A stretch of 64,000 nucleotides of DNA from Apostichopus japonicus (GCF_037975245.1 NC_092575.1:25572841-25636840), one strand, 5' to 3'. Counted from the first letter of the stretch, positions 21,195 through 33,955 are shown. Translations and numbers: made by a program. The notes: generated by a model from the letters alone, not told the origin.

Positions 21195-24100
21195 ATGATT
21201 AAAGTAAAATTTGTTTCGTTTAATGCTCGTGGGTTACGTAACTATATGAATAGAAGAAAGTCATTTATTTGTTTATTTGCGTAATCGTCGTTTTGACGTT
21301 ATTTTACTACAAGAGACTCACTCTGTTCCTTGTGATGTGAACTCTTGGTCAAAAGAATGGGGTGGTAATCTTTTTCTTTCCTATGGGGATAATAACAGTA
21401 GAGGTGTTGGTTTATTTTTCAACCCGAAACTCAATATCACTATCATACGATCTAGGGTCGATGAAAATGGAAGGTATATTATTATTGATTTAAATGTTTA
21501 CGATCAGATTTATACTGTAATTAATGTTTATGGTCCAAACAAGGATGACCCATTTTTCTTTAGTAATATTGCACAACATTTGACAGCATTTGATTGTACA
21601 TCGATTATTTGGGGTGGTGATTTTAATTTTGTAGGTAATTTAACTCATGATAAATTTGGAGGGTTGCAAAGAACTAATTTTAATGCCCGCCAAATTATGC
21701 TTCAGATAGCAGAAAATCTTGATCTCGTTGGTGTTTGGCGTGATCGCAATCCTAACGCCCGGCTTTTCAGCTGGCATTCTTCTGATAATTCTATTCACTG
21801 TCGACTTGATTTCTTTTGGTGTTTTAGACACATTGTTCAAACTGTGAGTGCAGCTGACATTGTTTCTATATTTAGGTCCGACCATTCTAGCGTTACTCTT
21901 ACTATTAAATTGTAAGATTGAGCCAAGGGGCCGTGGCTACTGGAAGTTAAATGTTTCACTCTCAGAAGAATTGTGCTATTCTGATTCTATTATTGATATT
22001 ATTAACAGAACTGCTTCGTGTGATTCCTATTTGAATGATTCCCTTCTCTGGGAAGCTGTTAAGGTAAACATCCGTTCTTTTAGTATGCGTTATTCTTCCA
22101 TTCGTGCGAAAGAGCGTAACAGGTATGAATACTATCTAGTAAATGAGATTGCCAGGTTGGAAAGTTTAATCACTATCTGCCCATCTGAACGTTTAAATAG
22201 CACTTTAGCAGATCTGCGAAACCATTTAGATATGTTATATGATTATAAATTTCAGTGCATGGTTATTCGCTCTAGGGCTAGATGGTGTGAATATGGTGAG
22301 AAAAATTCACAGTATTTTCTTAATCTTGAACGTTACAACAAGGTAAATAATAACATATTACAGCTTCGCAATGAAGATGGTCATATTGTTTCAAATTGTC
22401 AGGATATTTTAAGTGAAGCTGTTAGTTTTTATCGTAACCATTATACTAAGTGTCCTAATATTTCTCCTGTCTCGTTTTTTGATGATTTTTGTACTAATCA
22501 CAAGAGTCTTACCGATGATCAGAGTTATTTGTGCGAGGGTCTTTTTATTGGGTCCATGCAAAAGAATAAAAACCCCGGTTCTGATGGATTATCAGTTGAA
22601 TTTTATGTACATTTTAGGTAACTTTGTAGTTAATTCTCTTAATTTTGCTTTCAGTTGTATACACTTAGCCGATGAACAGGGCAGGGCAATAATCTCCTTG
22701 ATTCCAAAGCCTTCAAAAGATTTACAATATTTGAAAAATTGGAGGCCTATAGCAATTTTAAATACTGACTACAAGATTGGAGCCAAATGCTTTGCAACCC
22801 GTATTAAGCGTGTTTTAAATTACATTATTAGTGATGAGCAAACCGGATTCTTAAAAGGACGTTTCATCGGTGAGAACATTAGAGTAGTTTTAGACCTCAT
22901 TGATCATTGTAATTCCAGCAATATTTCAGGTTCTCTTCTGTTTCTAGATTTTGAAAAGGCTTTTGATTGTTTGGACTGGGAGTTTCTTTATCAAAGTTTA
23001 AAATTCTTCAATTTTGGTCCAAATTTTATTAGGTGGGTTAGAACTTATTATGGGAACGTCACATCTTGTGTTATTAACAATGGTCATCTCTCTCAGTATT
23101 TTAGTATTTCTCGAGGTGTAAGACAGGGTTGTCCACTCAGTCCTTACCTCTTTATCTTATGTTCAGAATTTCTCACATTCATGGTTAAAACAAGCTGTCG
23201 TATCAAGGGTATATCTATTAATAACTCTGAAATTAGAATTTCACAATATGCCGATGATACTGTTTTATTTTTAGATGGTTCACGCGCTTCTCTTGTAGAG
23301 GTTGTAAACATTCTTAATAATTTCTCTGCCGCTTCGGGTTTAAAAGTTAATTTCAGCAAATCGCTCTTTCTTCCATTGGGTGCTATGGTTTCTAGGGTTC
23401 CCTGGTATTTTCATGAGTATGGTTTTACTGTTAATCTTGGTCCCGTGAAATATCTTGGTGTCACATTTACTACAAAGAATGAAGATTTCTCTTCGTTGAA
23501 TTATCTTCCCAAATTATCCAGGCTCAAACAGTTACTTGGGATGTGGTTAAAACGTGACTTAACGCCAACTGGTAAAATAACTGTAATTAAGAGTTTGGCC
23601 ATTTCGCAACTTGTTTTTCTTTTTAGTGTTCTACCAAATCCTCCTCTTAGTTTCATTAAAGAGGTTAATAAAATTTTGTATAATTTTATTTGGAACAATA
23701 AACCTTATAAGATTAAACGGAGCACCCTTATTAATAAGAAAGTTAATGGTGGCTTTGATATGACAGATATTGAATCTTTTATTGAAAGTCTAAACTGTAG
23801 CTGGGTAAAACGGTATTTAGCCCCTCAGAGAGGAAACTGGAAAATATTTTTTGATTTGTACCTAAAACAGTTCGGTGGTGCTATTCTTTTTAAATGTAAT
23901 TTCAATTAGGAGGCAGTTTCTTGTATTTCTAATATTTTTTGCAGAGAAGTGTGTGAGGCTTGGGCTGAGTTTAATTTTTATCATCCAGACAGTAATTATG
24001 GTAATGAAATCATTTTAAACAACAGTCATATATTGGTTAACAATAAAGTAATTTTCCAGTATAATCTTTTAAATCACAGAACAATTCATGTGAAAGATTT

Positions 24101-24866
24101 CATTAAAAATGATGGCTCGGTAATTCCATATAACACGTTTCAAGCGAAAATATATATTAGAAATTTTCCTTTTACTTCGTACTTTGGGATTATTCACACC
24201 ATTCCTAGTTATTGGAGGGGGTACAATGATTCTGTTTTGCTCCCAATGAGTGAAAATAACTTTAATATGTGCATGCGCACACATAAAATAACCAAAAATG
24301 TTTATAATAAGCTAATTACCAGTCTCTGCACGCCCCGGTCGTCTATTATGAAGTGGTAAGCTATGAATTTTCCAGTGAAAATAGTTTGGAATAAGATTTT
24401 TAGGCTGCCTTATACGGCTGTGAATGACCCCAACGTATCATATTTACAATTGCGTTTTCTACATCGTATTTTAGGCATAAATAGCTTGCTTTATAAAATG
24501 AAAATGGTTAATTCTCCACTTTGTTCATTTTGCAAGAATGCCGATGAAACGCTTATACATTTGTTTTATAATTGTAGTCACGTTGAGCGATTCTGGGAGG
24601 CAGTGAATTCAAATTGCATTAAAATTAATTATACTTTTAATTTGACCAACATTTGTCTTGGTGATTTTGGTGATATAGATAATCCTGTGAACTTTTTATT
24701 TTTGCATGCTAAAAAGTACATTTATACTTGTAGGTTGAATAACAAAATCCCATATGTGCACGAATTTTATTTTAAGTTTCGCTTTCAACTTGACCTGCAC
24801 TATTTCATTTCTAAGCAAAACAACAATTTGTGTAACCTTAACGACTTCTATGATTTCTTTATGTAA
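21195..24866 (+). pseudogene. LINE ORF2: APE endonuclease, reverse transcriptase, C-terminal Cys-rich end
   Basis: It starts at ATG 21195. The endonuclease shows SFNARGL, LLQETH, NVYGPN, GGDFN and SDHS (21195-21912). The RT follows, with NWRPIAILNTDYK, LFLDFEKAFDC, GVRQGCPLSP and the catalytic QYADDTVLF near 23245-23270. A Cys/His segment CSFCKNADETLIHLFYNC lies at about 24523-24576. Disruptions: frame change near 21280, stop at 21913-21915 with frame change, frame change near 22610, in-frame stop at 23907-23909, and stop at 24357-24359. Together these parts define a non-LTR element of the L1/Tx1 type. It cannot be translated as one protein. Confidence 0.88.
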
Positions 24867-24908
24867 GGTTCTTAATGCAAGTCTTTTTGCTGATTCTTTT
24901 GTATTATG

Positions 24909-26246
24909 CAGGGGCGTATCCGGGGGGGGGGGCGCAACAGGCGCGCGCCCCCCTATTGGCCGTCACCAAAAAAAAAAAAAAAAAAGATTAGCAAAAAAAA
25001 AAAAAAAAATTGATGACGACTTTTATGTGAGATGTCGGTGATCGCTCACCCCCCCCCCCTCCCGTATGCTTTATTTTTTGTTTGCCAAAAAAAGGTTCTG
25101 GCGAAGTTCGGCGGCATAATAGTTTTAGAAACATAGATGGTAATTGTGTTTGTATTATCACTATAAACACTAAGTGACATGCCAGCCATACTAAATTGTG
25201 CATTTTGTGTCCATATTTACTGGAAATATTGCTTATTATTAAGGTCGAAAAATGGATCACATATGGCCATGGGCGGCGATCCTGGGGGGAAGGGGGGATA
25301 TATCCCCCCATGAAAATGGGTGGAGGGGATGTAATACACCATATCCCCCCACCAAATGCCAGGGATAAGAATATTTTCATGCCTACATTTATGCATCATC
25401 GTTAATGTACGGCTCTTTTTTAGCTTCATTTCTCGCCTACCATAAACGCAGTGCGATCTTTTCAAATAAAGCGTCTTTATGAAGCAAGAATAGTTGACTG
25501 TAGGCTTCATTGGCCCTATAACAACAAAATGTATTATTGCGCCCACGGTATTGATATAGTACATATATGCACCCTCATAGTATTCATATAGGCCCTATAG
25601 TAGGCCTACACACGTACATGTTCCCTCGAACAGCTGAGAATCTCATGTTACCAGGGTAATGCTTAATACACGTTTCACCTGGATGCCCTAGCAATCGGTA
25701 CCTAGGAATGTAACTATGTGTAATTGTGTATTGCATGTGTATAGGCCTATAATAGCCTGCATGAGGCCATTTTCTTCATCGAATAATATAAAAGAGCTCT
25801 CGAACATTCTAACGTTGCGCCTGAAACAAGATTGACAGGGGCAATTTTCCCAAAATAACACCCGAAATTAAAAAAAGTGTATTTTGGATCCTGATTATGA
25901 GATATTTCGGACATGACATCCCTATTTTAAAGTTGGGTAAATGCCGCTTGGAAACCTCGGGAAGTGCCGTTTCCGGCCATCTAGAGGGTTTGTTAATCCC
26001 AAAATTTCCTTGTACGCTTCGCGCCAACCTATGGTGGCGCTACGCTTAGATAGTCAACAAGGTCATATCCCCCCCCCCCACTCGGAAGTACGGATCGCCG
26101 CCCATGCATATGGCACCATTTTGCATTTCAGCCCTTCTTCGAAAGCAAAAATTGTCCACCCCCTCCCCTTAGACCCATCCCCCAGGACGGCGATCATTCA
26201 TGCCTGACGCCCCCCCCCCTATTGGAAAATCCTGGATACGCCCCTG
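24909..26246. mobile_element. TIR element inserted in the LINE 3' UTR
   Basis: The left end CAGGGGCGTATCC and the right end GGATACGCCCCTG are exact inverted copies. They are flanked by TTATG on both sides (24904-24908 and 26247-26251), giving a 5-bp duplication. Long G, C and A runs lie just inside the ends. The interior holds a CGCCACCATAGG-type core (reversed, 25930-26060) and a 0.6-kb unit repeated at 26309-26897. No transposase frame is visible. It is hAT-like by its ends, but with a shorter duplication than the 8-bp elements here. Confidence 0.78.
25268..25852. repeat. 0.6-kb dispersed unit, copy 1
   Basis: It begins ATGGGCGGCGATCCTGGGGG and ends near GACAGGGGCAATTTTCC. It is almost identical to 26309-26897 in the same orientation. 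A reversed fragment of its start appears at about 41676-41758. Non-coding. Confidence 0.75.
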
Positions 26247-26308
26247 TTATGTGTTTCGATATTGTAAATAAATACAGTGGAAAAAAAATCGGTGAAAGGT
26301 GTGATATT

Positions 26309-26897
26309 CATGGGCGGCGATCCTTGGGGGGGGGGGGGGAGGGGGGATATATCCCCCCATGAAAATGGGTGGAGGGGATGTAATACACCATATCCCCCAC
26401 AAAATGCCAGGGATAAGAATATTTTCATGCCTACATTTATGCATCATCGTGAATGTACAGCTATTTTTTAGCTTCATTTCTCGCCTACCATAAACGCAGT
26501 GCGATCTTTTCAAATAAACCGTCTTTATAAAGCAAGAATAGTTGACTGTAGGCTTCATTGGCCCTATAACAACAAAATGTATTATTGCGCCCACGGTATT
26601 GATATAGTACATATATGCACCCTAATAGTATTCATATAGGCCCTATAGTAGGCCTACACACGTACATGTTCCCTCAAATAGCTGAGAATCTCATGTTACC
26701 AGGGTAATGCTTAATACACGTTTCACCTGGATGCCCTAGCAATCGGTACCTAGGAATGTAACTATGTGTAATTGTGTATTGCATTTGTATAGGCCTATAA
26801 TAGCCTGAATGAGACCATTTTCTTCATCGAATAATATAAAAGAGCTCTCGAACATTCTAACTTAGCGCCTGAAACAAGATTGACAGGGGCAATTTTC
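26309..26897. repeat. 0.6-kb dispersed unit, copy 2
   Basis: Direct repeat of 25268-25852 with a few substitutions and a longer G-run. It lies a few bases beyond the LINE target duplication, outside the LINE. Confidence 0.75.
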
Positions 26898-28554
26898 CTA
26901 AAATTACGTTTGTGGTCGTAAAGTACTCTGCCCAAAATATGATCAAATATAGATAGATTTCGCTCGCTAAAATAAATCTTATAATCCATTTATACATGAA
27001 TTATGCAAAAAGCATTCCTAAATGTTTAGTATCAAGCAGTGTCAAAACTTTTACTCGAGTCCACAGACTGGCTATTATCAAATTAGTTCTTCTGTACATT
27101 ATTTTCACCTCAACCCATCATTTCCAAGCTTTTGATGAATGTGGAAAATTGAAAAAGAACAATTTCAGACTTATTTCCAAACGGCAGCCGCATTTAATAA
27201 CACACGTTCACAACCAAAAGCTTATACTTCACAAGTGCAATCGATATTATAGCACCAGTTCGTACATATTCCACCTACCCATTACCCCCAAAAAACTTCT
27301 CAATGTTCTGTCTCAAATTTGCCTTAGGCCCTACCCCCCCCCCCACCTCCCCAATAGACATCATCAATGTCCACTTATTCCCCGCAAATTTAATTTTGCT
27401 CAACAATTAGGTACATATTAGAAAACAAACTTAGCACGTCACATGATTGGCCATTCCTCCGAAGTTTTCCTATACATGCACCGCTAGTTGGGAATATTTT
27501 TGGTATGTGTCAATACTCCCCCCCCCCCTCCCCACACGGACCCTTTCGAGAAATTCTAGGTCCGTTAAAGGCATTGAAGACTCTCCCCAAACCGCGTGCC
27601 GCGCTCTGAAAAAGTTTACTCTCCGTTGCTTGACGTTTCCTTCTTGTCGCTGCAAAATGTAGACAGTAATGAAACGTGATACCTTGTTATCTTTAGCTGG
27701 ACCTGCGATGTCCATCGCTGTATCGTTTGGTCACTGTGCTGTGGTTATTGACCGCAGCTGTAAGTACTGACTGTACACTAGTGTCTAATTACCGACGGTA
27801 GCAAGCTGTGTGTGTATTTTCTGGGATCGATGGTGGTGTCTAACACTTCTGTTACACCTCATTCGAAAGTAGGTCAGATTACCGGCATTAGACTTTTCTT
27901 TTTGCGCGAGTCTTTATACCCTTTAAGAAGTATGACGTTTGATAACGTGGATTGTAGCTGATATCGTTGTTTAGATGAAACTCTGAAATAAAACTGTTTT
28001 GGTCGAATGTATAAACATGTTGGGAACAATCTAAACAGTTCCTCAACCTCGACCTTGTTTGAATCTTGTGGGTTAATACAGCTAAAAGTAAACAATTTAA
28101 CCAAATTTGGCAAATAATATTAGCAATATTATGTTCAGTTTGACGCCTAGATTTCGTTACTTTGTCACAAGTTGATTGAATTTCGAAGAGTTGTACTTTT
28201 CACCGGCGAATTTCCAGCTGTTGTAGTTTCCAATCATGATTAAGGAGGGCAAGGTGGGGAGGGAGGGTGGGAGGGGGGGGGGGGGAGACCCTGTATATAG
28301 TGTACGTATTCCATTTAGATGTTGACGGTTCTCCTTAAGTGCAGTATGATATATTTACCCATTATAATATTTTATGGTTTTTCAATACCTGCAGGAAGTA
28401 GTTTCGACTAATATGTTGCAGTTGGCTCAAATGTTAGGAAGGAAGTAGTCTTGGTCAAGACGTTTGTAATGTTCGGTTCTCTTGGTACTTTTATCTCTCA
28501 CGAAGCTTCCACGTTACCGGTTAGGCCTATATGTTTGCACAGATCGGGGGCGCT
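26898..28554. other. intergenic, no gene recognised
   Basis: Open frames at 26996-27421 and 27447-27662 lack any motif I recognise. C-runs lie near 27329-27345 and 27519-27532, and a G-run near 28254-28286. Confidence 0.45.
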
Positions 28555-28599
28555 CGTCCGCTCTATTGTAGCAGCTTATTTCATTACACCGCTACAGTC

Positions 28600-29490
28600 T
28601 CTATGCATTGTATGCTTTATCTACATATCTTGAGATTATGTACTTTTTACGAGCCCCGCCCTGCGGAAATCTAAACGTCACGGCCAAACGACAATACCAA
28701 GCCAGCGCACTCTGACAAAGAAACCTCACGTCAAGCGAGCGAAAAAAGGGTAAGTACGCCCTCCGACCAGCAGAGGCAAACCCCCACCCACCCACCCACC
28801 CACCCACCCACCCACCCACCCACCCACCCACCCACTGGAACATCAACAAACTACAAAAGGACGACCAGCACCCAGCAAAACAAAACACCCCTCTCCAGCA
28901 CACCAGCGTCCAAAAAGGCAGCCCCAGATAAACGGCGTAATTCGCATTCAACCTGAAGGCGAATGTCAGACTTCACCGCTTCCAGGACTGCCTGCCAACT
29001 GGCAAATTTTTCCCTCAAAACTATATTACATCTATTCCTCCAAATAATTTTTTTTCAAAATATATCAAACACAAATAATACGGTGCAACACAGCTACAGA
29101 ACAAACTGGAGGATCTACCCCATATAAAACAAAGCCCTGTCCTACCGACCATGAACGGTCTCCCGTTAAACGGTCGGTCCAGGACTGAAACCACTCCCAC
29201 AAGCTTAAAACAAAGGAACAATGCCAAAAAACATGGGTAGTACTCTCTAAACTGTCACATCCGGTCCCTGGGCACAGTCCATCACCCAATCGCCAATGAT
29301 ACCTTTTCAGATTGGTCACCAAGGCACCGTGTGCATCTTGAGATTATGTATGTTAAGAGGGCGCTTGTCCACTTGAATTTAACTTGCCCAAGGATCTGTC
29401 CGTTACAAACCTAGTAACGAAAAGAAAACGAGAAAATTGGGGGCGCACTATAAGCATACACCACAGAGCTAATATAGAGGCGCTTTCGGC
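28600..29490 (-). pseudogene. non-LTR retrotransposon ORF2 C-terminal remnant (copy B)
   Basis: Counterpart of 4520-5400. The minus-strand frame 29065-29322 contains NLKRYHWRLGDGLCPGTGC, then a spaced HVFWHC, a Cys/His arrangement typical of LINE ORF2 tails. It is frameshifted relative to the downstream segment. Confidence 0.6.
28783..28835. repeat. (CCCA)n microsatellite, ~13 units
   Basis: Perfect CCCA run. The paralogous place in copy A (about 4701-4713) has only about three units. The minus strand reads GGGT repeated. Confidence 0.95.
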
Positions 29491-29825
29491 CGGCATATAC
29501 TGAAGCAGTTGTTGATTAGTATAATAGGGTCTTAACAAGACTATAGGAAAGAAGCTACAGTGTTAAACAAAACCCATATAAATTAAAGGTGGAAGTTTGA
29601 CGTAATATTTCTGTGACATGTCGTTTGGTACAGTTTGTTGAGGCTACCATGGCAGGAAACGTTATTTAGCATATGCATTCATCGTTAGTTACGTTCATTG
29701 CCCGTTCTGTAAAATAACAGAACGTTATGAACATATAGAAGAACCATATAATATCGTAAATTTACATTTCTCTATTCGTTGAACGCAATTTCAATTGCAT
29801 AGCGTTTATTAAGAATAAACTGTAT

Positions 29826-30074
29826 GTAATGGTGGGTATATTGACTTAAAACCCATTATTTAATCTTTCTGTGAATGCACCATTAATGGCACTTTACAAC
29901 CGTTTTATATCAGTTACCACACATCGGGACACTCTCAATATGCATATTCATTTAATGGTGGGTATAATGACTTGAAACCTATTATTTAATCTATGCGTGA
30001 ATGCACCATCACTACACATTACAACCGTTTGTATCAGTTACCACACATCGGGACACTCTTAATTTGCATATTCA
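29826..30074 (+). repeat. two tandem ~120-bp units (copy B)
   Basis: Counterpart of 5704-5945 with small insertions (for example AATGGC near 29885). Confidence 0.75.
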
Positions 30075-30281
30075 TTGAATAGTTTGCCTAATTTTTGTGG
30101 GTTATATTTTTGTTAGCTGGTTAAGGTGCCTAATTATGCACGCGAAGTGTGTAATTAACCATGTCAGTTGTTACAAATATTACATTTGATATGGATACAT
30201 GTGGACATTGCGTGAAAACTGCTGCTGTTTGTAATAAACTTTAAGGGACAGTTTTCACAATTGTCGCAAATGCACAAAGTT

Positions 30282-30284
<3 letters not shown>

Positions 30285-30327
<43 letters not shown>
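30285..30327. repeat. (AT)n microsatellite
   Basis: Uninterrupted AT run that marks the empty site of the 6210-9651 element. Confidence 0.9.
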
Positions 30328-30328
<1 letters not shown>

Positions 30329-30352
30329 CTTACTTACTGTATAAATAATGGT

Positions 30353-30545
30353 ATCTTCTCGGCCTTTTGGCTAAGATCATGTGTAGTAACTGTTCCCTTT
30401 TGAGGGGAATGGTGATGCACACCCGACGATGATCACACAGTCACAGTCCCGATGCAAGGTGACTGGGGCTGAGAGCGGATCAGTCGTTTGGTAGTTTGGT
30501 TTTCGTGCCCAGGTTCTTTCCTGGGCGACTTTTTCTTAAAAAGTA
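30353..30545 (+). repeat. U2-snRNA-derived repeat (copy B, unit 1)
   Basis: CTTCTCGGCCTTTTGGCTAA, then GATCATGTGTAGTAACTGTTC, is closer to the U2 5' end than the copy A version. A short GGGGAATGGTGATGCAC segment follows, then the non-U2 segment ending in hairpin GCCCAGG/CCTGGGC and T5. Confidence 0.6.
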
Positions 30546-30860
30546 TCATATAAAGAACACCCGACGATGATCACGCAGTCACAGTCCCGATGCAAGGGGA
30601 CTGGGGTTGAGAGCGGATCAGTCGTTCTGTATAGTTTGGTTTTCGTGTCAAGGTTCTTTCCTGGGCGACTTTTTCTTTAAAAGTTTATCTTTTAAAGCTA
30701 AAAATCACCCTCAGTTAAAATGTCAGAGATTGACCACTAACGATGTTCACACAGTCACAGTCTCAATGCAAGGGGACTATAGGGTTGAGAGCGGATCAGT
30801 CGTTCGTTTGTTTGGTTTTACGTGCCCAGGTTCATTCCTGGGTGACTTTTCTTAAAAAGT
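30546..30860 (+). repeat. two further units lacking the U2 head
   Basis: Two more copies of the segment GATGATCACxCAGTCACAG to the terminal hairpin follow in tandem, at 30555-30690 and 30736-30860. They diverge at several positions, one hairpin being partly broken. They lack the U2-like 5' head. The frame at 30607-30855 is not a gene. Confidence 0.65.
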
Positions 30861-31799
30861 AACACTTTGGTGATCCATTAGAATATAAAGACAAATGTAG
30901 TATTACTGATTAATAAAAAAATAAGTACGTTATACAAATAGGAAATAAACTCATCACGATAAAAGATGAGAACCTTGCATTAGAGGAGTTGCTATTTTAA
31001 CGAAAATAACGATGGAAATTCACGGCTTCAATGTCCCCGTTAAGAATTGTCGCACCGTTTTTTCACAAAACGCTGTTAAATAACTTCTCAGAGCAGGCGT
31101 TCCGGCTGCCGGTATTGTATCATAAAACTACAATATATAATTTTTTCTAACAGTGTCTAGACTAATGAGTGCGGGATATTAAAAAAATGCAGGTGTCGTT
31201 AAAATGGAAGGGGTGAGACACTCAACCAGGTAAGTTAAATGAAATCGAGACCCTGATTGCTCAGTATATGTACAAGGAAGTGAAGGGTGTGGGGGAGGGA
31301 GGGGAGAGAAAGTATTGCATATGTTACCAAGTGTTATTAAGACGTATTTTTCTTCGGTGCTACTTCAACAGAGTTCAGGTAAAGCTCCTCTTCTGTAATC
31401 TTTTCCTACTCTTATCAGATCAAAATTGACTAAACACAATAGACGCTGGTTTACTACACAAATGGCGTGCCACAGTAACATTACGTCAACATTTAACCTT
31501 TCATCTATAGTCTTTTATCAGCGCATTTGCCAATCAAAATGAGAATAATTTTTATGTTAAAACTAGATTCTTTCTTGAGAATACGCCGCACGGGAAGACA
31601 AACACTATCTATAGATCCAAATCGATTGCCAGTATCTGTCGATTGCCTGCAATATCTAAGCGGTGTCTGATAGCGTTGTGGTAAGCACATCATCAAACCA
31701 ATATAGAAAAGTGTCATCTGGAGATGCATACAGAAATACTGTATAAGAAATTGACTGAGAACGTGGTTAGTGTAGAATTCTGATGACGTCGGAATTATA

Positions 31800-32034
31800 A
31801 TGGCATACATCACGAAATGGATTAAACATCAGGTCAAAAATCAACAATTTAAATATTTTCTCAGTTTTGCAGCGCTGTTTGGTTTCATTTGTTACATATC
31901 CTGGACGAATGCTGTAAAACGTCCATACGATTTTCTAGAAGCCGGTGATGGCTTTGGCAAATCAAACATCGGGAAACAACGTAATCTGGAAGAACTCGAA
32001 GAACAGATACTAGTTAATGGAAGATACAACAATG
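31800..32034 (+). CDS. gene 2, exon 1: membrane anchor and stalk
   Basis: Encodes residues 1-78 of gene 2, essentially identical to gene 1 exon 1, with the anchor at residues 18-36. The ATG at 31800 is the first usable start because the upstream ATG of copy A is mutated here. Donor GTAAGT follows G 32034. Conservation of the codons, with divergence of the intron a few bases later, argues for function. It pairs with exon 2 at 50896 across an 18.9-kb intron; this pairing is inferred from order and phase. Confidence 0.78.
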
Positions 32035-32187
32035 GTAAGTTGGTATACTTTCATCATTCGATATAAAACACAATACGGTGAAGAAGTCTGCCTAAGCAGT
32101 TCAGTGTACAGGGCTACGTCCGAAGTTTTCTTATAAAACATGAATAGGAATCACAAAGCCCGAGTGTGTTCGGATTTATCAAAAGTG

Positions 32188-32233
32188 CTCTCTCTCCACC
32201 TCTCTCTCTTCACCTCTCTCCGCCTCTCTCCAC

Positions 32234-32294
<61 letters not shown>

Positions 32295-32296
32295 GG
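32188..32296. repeat. compound (CT)n-(TA)n-(GT)n microsatellite
   Basis: Absent as a long run from the gene 1 intron (11215-11250), so it expanded after duplication. Confidence 0.9.
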
Positions 32297-33555
32297 TATA
32301 TACATACATATGCAAGTGTATATGGTACATTGGTCAAGCGCAGTGTTGATTAACTTTTTTAGTTAAATGAATTCATCGTGTTTATACGTTAGGTACGTAA
32401 ATAGATGGAAGGGAAAGAAAGGTTATTGATTTGAATGCTTACGTCAGTCAGATATGTATATAGTGTTGTGGTCCGCAACAAGTAAAGTGTACTTTGCAAT
32501 GGTCAAAGCGCCCTCAAAATTATCTCTCAAAATAGGTCATCAAACTTGGCACTTGCTGACAATTTGGAGGTCAAATCTGCTGATTCCAAACAACGGCGTA
32601 TCTGTCGTGAGCTGCCCTTGAAGTGACAAGGTCGGCAGAGTGTTAGTTTTGGCTAATTCTTTAACTATTCCCTACGTCGGCCAAAATTGGCCAATTGTTT
32701 AACTGATTCCTATATCGGCCAACATTGGCCAATAGTTTATGCATTTCATTGTACGACGGTAGTATCAAAGATGTATAAATGGGGGTGAAATTCTACTGGT
32801 GAGTTCACTTTTGGTTCGAGGTTCACAGACTCGAATAGCTCGAGTGAATCCGATAGGCAGTATTTGCTAGTTAGTAGTACCCTGAAGGTATCTTAAAGGT
32901 TACCGTAGTCTGATTAGGTATTTGTACTGGCACTGAACAGCAGTGTTGGAGGCATTGCACTTGGAGTAAACAATTTATTGAACATTATAGTCCTATCTTA
33001 TCACGCATTTTTCATTTCAAATAAGATTCATTGAGAATACATTAAGTAACACCGCTTGACATCTCTTCCGACATTTTCTTTTCCTATCGCCTTCTCCGCG
33101 AACGCGACAATAGTTAGCTAGTGTGATGGAGGTCTTGTACCACAACCAATTTCCATGCAGTGCATCCCATTGTGTATTAGATACATCACATTTCATCTTC
33201 AATCAGTGGCGTCGCCAAGGGGGGGCCAGGGGGGCACGTGCCCCCCTGGAAAACCTAGTGCCCCCCCGAGTGCCCCCCCCATCTGAGATTTGGGTTGGTA
33301 AAAAAATATATATATATTTTGTTATATTCAACTCCCATTATCTGAGTTGGTTTTTCATAAGGACAAAGAAGCACAGTAATTCGTATTTTCTTCAAATGAG
33401 CTGCGAATAAATGAAAAAGTTTATCCTTGAACGTCGGGTATCGAAGTCGTAACCCGCGCCATCACAACAGGTGTCGATATTTACATTGAATGTGTCAGTG
33501 CTCACGCCATACCAGCGGATATACACGTCCGTATGGCAAGCCGTTTTACTTTTTA

Positions 33556-33955
33556 TTCGATATTTGATGATATCATCAAATATTTGGTGATATCACCAAT
33601 TCATTTGCTGATATCACCAATTCATTTGGTGATATCACGAAATAATTGCTGATATCAATAAATAATAGCTGATATCAACAAATATTTGCTGATATCAGCA
33701 AATGAATTGGTGATATCAGCAATTGAATTGATGATATCAGCAAATCATTTGCTGATATCAACAATTCCGACATATCACTAATTAATTAGTGATATGAGGA
33801 ACGGAATTGCTGATATCATGAAATGATTTGGTGATATCACTAAAAGATTTGCTGATATCAGCAATTGAATTGGCGATATGTTGGAATTACTGATATCAAC
33901 AATTCATTTGCTGATATCACAAATTCATTTGCTGATATCAGTAATTCAAGCGTAT
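33556..33955. repeat. left subterminal TGATATCA array
   Basis: About 20 units of roughly 20 bp, each centred on the palindrome TGATATCA, often extended to TTGSTGATATCASCAA. Spacers are AATTCATTTG-like. Confidence 0.9.

Larger units (their letters stand above)
20037..26288 (+). mobile_element. L1/Tx1-like LINE, nearly full length, degenerate
   Basis: The boundaries come from a 9-bp target duplication TCGGTGAAA at 20028-20036 and 26289-26297. AATAAA lies at 26267-26272 and an A8 tail at 26281-26288. Duplication copy B keeps a related empty site near 53667-53690. The element has a short 5' UTR, ORF1, ORF2 with endonuclease and reverse transcriptase, and a 3' UTR split by a 1338-bp TIR element (24909-26246). 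The sequence LKNWRPIAILNTDYKI in the RT is characteristic of the L1/Tx1 group. Several frameshifts and stops make it inactive. Confidence 0.88.

Noticed and set aside
27447-27715. Overlapping frames on both strands
   Set aside because: No motif; composition skewed by C-runs.
33560-33950. Regularly spaced palindromes resembling a CRISPR array
   Set aside because: Units are ~20 bp without unique spacers, there are no cas genes, the context is an animal genome, and the array is mirrored at the other end of a TIR element.
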